From contig NZ_MJAP01000003.1 of NCBI RefSeq assembly GCF_001884735.1, positions 496,001 through 560,000 of the forward strand: DNA of 64,000 nucleotides, given 5' to 3'. The DNA comes from Natronohydrobacter thiooxidans. GTDB lineage: Bacteria > Pseudomonadota > Alphaproteobacteria > Rhodobacterales > Rhodobacteraceae. Position numbers and translations under genes: made by a program. Below are positions 60,233-64,000 of this stretch, one piece after another. Every line of letters begins with the position of its first letter. Positions within the stretch are counted from its first letter, which is position 1. Under the pieces are notes generated by a model. The model had not been told where the DNA came from, did not search any database, and saw only the letters and a list, made by a program, of their open reading frames with translations.

Positions 60233-61270
60233 CTAGCGCGAAGGCAAAGCCATCCAGTCGGTCAAAGCCACGTCTGCATGCAGGAAAGTAGGGATTTCTG
60301 CGCCCAGTTCCTCCATGTTGGTAATGTTGCCGTCATTGAGCATTGCGCGCGTGATCAGTGTCGGTGGCACGATCACCTGCGCGCCGGGGTCTTCACCTGC
60401 AAGCAGGAGCGCCAGCGCCCGAACCGAAACCTCGCCGACGACAGCCGGATTCGTCGCAGCAGTCGCGGCCCAGGGCGAATTGGGTTCACGCATCATCGCG
60501 ATGTCAGCTGTCGAGATATCGGCTGAATAGATATTGATGTTCTCTGCGACGCCCGCTTCCTGCGCGGCGATCATTACACCCTTGGCAAATTCGTTATAGG
60601 GGGCAAAGACCACTTCGATACCGGGATTGGCCGAAAAGACAGCGCGCGCCTGATTGGCGACCGAATTGGCAATCGGATTGTCCAGCGTTCCGAATTGCGC
60701 GACTTCGTTGATGCCACCGTAGCGCGCCTTGAACTCACGCCAGGTCTCGTCGCGGCGATCCAGAGGCGCGATGCCGGGCACATAGACATAGGCGGCCATG
60801 AACGCTTCGCCATTGTCGGTGATGGCCTGTTCCAGCGCGAGACGCGCGAGGTCGCGGTCGGATTGTTCGATCTGGGGAACGGCCGGGTTCTCGACATTCA
60901 CGTCAAAAGCCACGACTTTGATCCCGGCATCAACTGCCCGCTGTGCTGCATCCTGCATGGATTCGGTCAGACCATGCTGGATGATGATCCCGTCTACACC
61001 CAGCGCAATCGCCTGATCGACCATATCGGCCTGCAGGGCGGCGTCTTGTCGGCTGTCAAACACGCGCAGATTGACACCGAGGGCTGCGGCCTGTGCCTCG
61101 ACCCCGGCCAGATAGGACTGAAAGAAGTCGCCTGTTGAAAGATAGCGCACCAGGGCGATGGTCACGTCGCCCGGGTTATCGAAAGGTGCAGGGGCATCCT
61201 GCGCCAGCGCCAGTGAAGGCGTGAACGCAAGAGCACTGGCCGTCATCATCAGTACGCGTCTGGAGATCAT
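60233..61270 (-). CDS. ABC sugar transporter periplasmic binding protein (RbsB-like)
   Basis: A 345-residue periplasmic binding protein of the ribose/galactose family (PBP type 1). The start at 61270 has GGGAGG upstream and yields a signal peptide (MISRRVLMMTASALAFTPSL, cleavage near ALAQ). The mature part has VTIALVRYLSTGDFFQSYLA, MVDQAIALGVDGIIIQHG, VVAFDVNVENPAVPQIEQSD and INIYSADISTADIAMMR. It delivers a sugar or sugar-like ligand to the permease; identity unknown. It is the last gene of the ATPase-permease-binding protein transcript, which is unusual as binding-protein genes mostly come first. Confidence 0.88.
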   Translation of the reverse strand: MISRRVLMMTASALAFTPSLALAQDAPAPFDNPGDVTIALVRYLSTGDFFQSYLAGVEAQAAALGVNLRVFDSRQDAALQADMVDQAIALGVDGIIIQHGLTESMQDAAQRAVDAGIKVVAFDVNVENPAVPQIEQSDRDLARLALEQAITDNGEAFMAAYVYVPGIAPLDRRDETWREFKARYGGINEVAQFGTLDNPIANSVANQARAVFSANPGIEVVFAPYNEFAKGVMIAAQEAGVAENINIYSADISTADIAMMREPNSPWAATAATNPAVVGEVSVRALALLLAGEDPGAQVIVPPTLITRAMLNDGNITNMEELGAEIPTFLHADVALTDWMALPSR

Positions 61271-61308
61271 GGTTTCCTCCCTTTCTTCAGACTTGGTTGA
61301 GCGTGTCG

Positions 61309-62322
61309 TCACACCCTGCGGCTGCCGCGCGCCGAGAGGGCGAAAGTGAACACAAGGGCAACGACAAGAACCGCGCCCTTGATGAAATCCTGTGTGTAAT
61401 AGGGTGCGTTCATCATGGTCATGCCCTGCAACAATACGCCCACGAAAAGCGCGCCGATGGCGGTGCCGAAGGCATTGGGTTTGCCAGCCCCGAGCACTGC
61501 AAACCCGATCAGGGCCGCGGCTACCGCGTCAAGCAGAAGATTTGTGCCCGACGCTACATCCCCCCGTCCCAGACGGGCGGCCAGGAGCACCCCGCCGAAG
61601 GAGGCCAGCGTGCCAGAGATCATATAGGCCGCGATTTTGTAGCGTTCGACTTTGACCCCGGCGAGTTGCGCAGCCTGCGCATTCGAACCTATTGCATACA
61701 TGAGGCGCCCGTGACGCGTGAATTCCAGAAACACCCAGACCAGCAGGGCCACAACCAGCAGAAAGATCACCGAAAGCGGGATCAGCCGCTCGATGAAGAA
61801 ATCAATCCGGTGGCGGCCCAGCATCAGGAAGAATTCGGAGAATGTGCCGCGCGCGACTGTGCCATCGGGCAGGGTCATGCCGGTCGAGATCGAGCGCCCT
61901 TCGGTCGGGATGCGCTGCAAGCCGATCAGCAGGAACATCATCCCCAGCGTGGCCAGCAGATCCGGCACCCGCGCCTTGACGATCAGCAGGCCATTCACCA
62001 GACCCACGCCCGCGCCCATCAGCAGACATAGTACAATCGCTGTGCCTGCGCTCAGTTCCCAGACCACCATCACATAGGCGGAGAGCATAAGCGCCGATGT
62101 GGCCACCGCCCCGATTGACAAATCAAATCCGCCTACGACCAGTGTCGCGGTGACGCCAAGCGCGAGGATGCCGGTGATCGCAACCGACTGGAACACGAAG
62201 ACCGCGCTATGTGGCGACATAAAGCCTGGTGCCGTGATCGAGAAGAACACCAGGAGCCCTGCCATCAGCAAAAGGAAGCCGAATTTTATCGCCAGATCGA
62301 TCAGTCTTGTCTGCACGCTCAT
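61309..62322 (-). CDS. ABC sugar transporter permease (RbsC-like)
   Basis: A 337-residue membrane protein with eight to ten helices of the BPD_transp_2 (RbsC/XylH) type: ATLVVGGFDLSIGAVATSAL near residue 60, GLVNGLLIVKARVPDLLATL near 110, MYAIGSNAQAAQLAGVKVER near 215 and LARLGRGDVASGTNLLLDAV near 255. It forms the channel for the sugar importer, probably as a homodimer. It overlaps the ATPase gene by 4 bases and ends 38 bases before the binding-protein gene. Confidence 0.9.
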   Translation of the reverse strand: MSVQTRLIDLAIKFGFLLLMAGLLVFFSITAPGFMSPHSAVFVFQSVAITGILALGVTATLVVGGFDLSIGAVATSALMLSAYVMVVWELSAGTAIVLCLLMGAGVGLVNGLLIVKARVPDLLATLGMMFLLIGLQRIPTEGRSISTGMTLPDGTVARGTFSEFFLMLGRHRIDFFIERLIPLSVIFLLVVALLVWVFLEFTRHGRLMYAIGSNAQAAQLAGVKVERYKIAAYMISGTLASFGGVLLAARLGRGDVASGTNLLLDAVAAALIGFAVLGAGKPNAFGTAIGALFVGVLLQGMTMMNAPYYTQDFIKGAVLVVALVFTFALSARGSRRV

Positions 62323-63842
62323 GCCCTTTGCCTTTCTGTCACAACCTCTGACGGGCTGTCAGCAACTTCGGCCATGAGAGTGGCCAGGTCGATATCGCGA
62401 TTGGGGCGGTCACTTTTCAGGCTCCCCTCGCAGATCACGATGATCCGGTCCGCCACTTCCAGCGCTTCGTCCAGCTCTGTCACCATAACCAGTGTCGCGC
62501 GGCCAGCCGATTGCACACGGATACGGGCGCCGATGTCACGCCGGGCTTGAATGTCAACGCCCTGAAATGGCTCATCAAGGATCAGAAGGCGCGCTTCTTC
62601 CGCCATCCAGCGCCCGATCATGACCTTTTGCTGATTGCCACCGGACAGGCTGAGAATGGGGTCGGCATGCGACTGGCATTTCACGCCCATTTCGGCGATC
62701 ATCCGCGCCGCCAGCGCTTTCTCGCTTTTTCGACGGATAAGATCAGCGAACCCGCTATGGCGACGGGTGAAGGGCAGGGTGAAATTGCGCCCGATATCGA
62801 AATCGGGAATGATGGCATTGCTGCGCCGGTCGCGCGCGGCCATGAACACTTTGCGCGCAATCGCCTGTGCCGGGGATTTCGGCGCGTAGCTCTGTCCATC
62901 CAGCCGCATTGTGCCCGAAACAGGGCGCGCTACCCCGTAAAGCGTATTTGCAAGCTGCGCCTTGCCACTTCCGACCAGTCCGACCACGGCCACCACTTCA
63001 TTGGCGTGAAGTGTCAGATCGAAGGGCCGTGACTGGGCGCGCAAGCGCAGTTCAGAAAGCTCCAGCACCGGCGCCCCGCGAGCGGGTATCGTGATATCCA
63101 CCTCGGTCATCTCATGGCCCAACATGGCGCGTACGGCACCAGAGTAATCCAGCGGGGCTTTGGTGAAGCTGCCGGAGATTACCCCGTCGCGCATGCACAG
63201 AATACTGTCGGCCAATCGGCGGATATCGGACATGCGATGCGAGATATAGAGGATCGCCACGCCCTTGGCCCTGAGGCCTTCGAGCAGCGTGAACAATCTC
63301 TGTGCTTCCGCATCTGACAGCGAGGATGTCGGCTCGTCAAGAATGAGGATTTTCGGATTATGTGACAAGGCCCGGGCAATTGCCACAAGCTGGCGATCAG
63401 CCAGCGATAGCAGCGCAACAGGCTGTGTCATCGGCGCCACCAGCCCCACGGCTTTGGCAATCTCCCGCGCCTCGGCGCGCAGCTTTGCGGCGCGCAGGAA
63501 CAGGCCGGACCCGGCTGCTATACGGTCAAGCATCAGGTTTGACGCGACATCAAGATCCGTCACAACCCCGTCATTGATGGACTGATGAACAGTCACGATG
63601 CCCGCGCGCAGCGCCGCATGCGGAGAGTCAGGGGCATAGTCCTGTCCATCCAGCAACATCGTGCCACGATCCGCCGTCTGTACGCCGCACATGATCTTGA
63701 CGAGGGTCGATTTGCCCGCGCCATTCGCCCCCATCAAAACTGTGATTTGCCCGGCGGGCAGGTCCAGATCAATGCCGCGCAGAACGCTGTTGGCCCCAAA
63801 AGCCTTGTTCATATTGCGGATTTCAAGCGCGTTCTGCGTCAT
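62319..63842 (-). CDS. ABC sugar transporter ATP-binding protein (RbsA-like, two ABC domains)
   Basis: A 507-residue fusion of two ABC ATPase domains. Domain 1 has the Walker A GANGAGKSTLVKIMCG, a degenerate signature (LSLADRQLVAIARAL) and Walker B LILDEPTSSLSD. Domain 2 has a degenerate Walker A (GLVGSGKAQLANTLYG, with Ala-Gln after the Lys), an intact LSGGNQQKVMIGRWM and Walker B LLILDEPFQGVDIQ. This asymmetry is normal for RbsA/MglA/XylG. The start at 63842 follows AGAGGA; an upstream in-frame TTG at 63884 is less likely. It is the first gene of the operon. Confidence 0.92.
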   Translation of the reverse strand: MTQNALEIRNMNKAFGANSVLRGIDLDLPAGQITVLMGANGAGKSTLVKIMCGVQTADRGTMLLDGQDYAPDSPHAALRAGIVTVHQSINDGVVTDLDVASNLMLDRIAAGSGLFLRAAKLRAEAREIAKAVGLVAPMTQPVALLSLADRQLVAIARALSHNPKILILDEPTSSLSDAEAQRLFTLLEGLRAKGVAILYISHRMSDIRRLADSILCMRDGVISGSFTKAPLDYSGAVRAMLGHEMTEVDITIPARGAPVLELSELRLRAQSRPFDLTLHANEVVAVVGLVGSGKAQLANTLYGVARPVSGTMRLDGQSYAPKSPAQAIARKVFMAARDRRSNAIIPDFDIGRNFTLPFTRRHSGFADLIRRKSEKALAARMIAEMGVKCQSHADPILSLSGGNQQKVMIGRWMAEEARLLILDEPFQGVDIQARRDIGARIRVQSAGRATLVMVTELDEALEVADRIIVICEGSLKSDRPNRDIDLATLMAEVADSPSEVVTERQRA

Positions 63843-63875
63843 CTCGATCCTCTCCCTGTCCCGATAATTGATGGA

Positions 63876-63913
63876 TTTCTGCAAATGTCAATAGTATTTG
63901 ACTTTTGCAGAAA
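63876..63913. promoter_or_regulatory. large inverted repeat between the ABC operon and the right-edge gene
   Basis: Arms TTTCTGCAAATGTCAA (63876-63891) and TTGACTTTTGCAGAAA (63898-63913) are complementary over 16 bases with one mismatch and a 6-base spacer. The site overlaps the divergent promoter area of the sugar ABC operon and the gene starting at 63976. It has the size and symmetry of an operator for a dimeric sugar-responsive repressor, which is likely but not in the window. Confidence 0.65.
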
Positions 63914-63975
63914 AAACGGAAAACTGAAGACCAGCGGTGGTATGCGAAGGCCCCGCGATGCGAGAGGAGGTCACG

Positions 63976-64000
63976 ATGAGCGCAACCCCTTATGAAGCTT
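63976..64000 (+). CDS. start of an unidentified gene, cut by the window edge
   Basis: An ATG at 63976 preceded by GAGGAGG at 63964-63970 opens a frame MSATPYEA that runs to the end of the window. The ribosome site is strong and the gene diverges from the ABC operon across the inverted repeat, so it is probably real and co-regulated with the transporter. Eight codons are too few to identify it. Confidence 0.5.

Noticed and set aside
1..64000. tRNA, rRNA, CRISPR arrays and riboswitches
   Set aside because: Gaps were read for TTCGA-type T-loops, CCA ends, spaced direct repeats and B12-box-like leaders; none was convincing, including the 66-base cobU upstream gap.

Overview
The window reads as a stretch of alphaproteobacterial chromosome, most likely from the Rhodobacterales (Roseobacter-type Rhodobacteraceae). 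The DNA is GC-rich, many genes overlap by ATGA or GTGA, and the content is typical of that group: a dmdA-acuI DMSP operon, a complete beta-hydroxyaspartate cycle (bhcABCD plus bhcR), TRAP and tripartite tricarboxylate transporters, and cobalamin genes. Genus and species cannot be fixed from the sequence. I saw no rRNA, tRNA, CRISPR array or intact transposon.

Left part (1-24,953). A three-gene operon encodes a SARP/BTAD-TPR regulator, a PAP2/vanadium-haloperoxidase-type protein with an Asn-Arg dipeptide repeat, and a subtilisin-like protease (437-4587). A GntR regulator then faces a five-gene operon (5456-12289) that can take a dicarboxylate such as glutarate through glutaryl-CoA and crotonyl-CoA to acetyl-CoA. 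Next, on the minus strand, are a LysR regulator, a TctABC importer and a ThDP enzyme. Diverging from them is a tightly overlapping operon: a succinate dehydrogenase/fumarate reductase-like complex, a two-subunit class I fumarase/tartrate dehydratase, and a sulfite oxidase. It faces a TauE/SafE-type permease. I read this block (16408-24953) as a candidate pathway for a sulfonated dicarboxylate; no such pathway is known to me, and an ordinary succinate/fumarate or tartrate route is the rival reading.

Middle (25,072-41,618). The beta-hydroxyaspartate cycle genes bhcA-B-C-D run leftward from a promoter shared with bhcR, giving glyoxylate assimilation to oxaloacetate. A D-lyxose isomerase-like gene follows, then an AT-rich AIPR-family putative phage-defence gene that looks horizontally acquired. 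After these come a LysR regulator, an S49 peptidase, a small zinc-ribbon protein, a cation antiporter, an SDR, uvrC, a sirtuin, a Nudix hydrolase and rmuC. The uvrC upstream region is AT-rich, palindromic and has a perfect DnaA box.

Right part (41,839-64,000). A DUF1800/DUF1501 export pair is followed by a GntR (FCD) regulator with two matching operator-like sites, facing a DUF2182-DUF1326-dmdA-acuI operon. Downstream of acuI lie about 500 bases of unassigned DNA and a duplicated acuI tail. Then come a P5C-reductase-like gene, an EamA permease, a TRAP dctPQM operon, a divergent cobalamin cluster (cobS-cobT-cobU / cobC-like, threonine kinase-like, cobD), an SH3 protein, a decayed zone with a recombinase remnant, and a ribose-type ABC sugar importer. 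The first codons of another gene lie at the right edge. A dispersed 29-30 bp palindrome occurs three times (24111, 49411, 54489) at gene ends; in the last two copies its end supplies the stop codon of the neighbouring reading frame.
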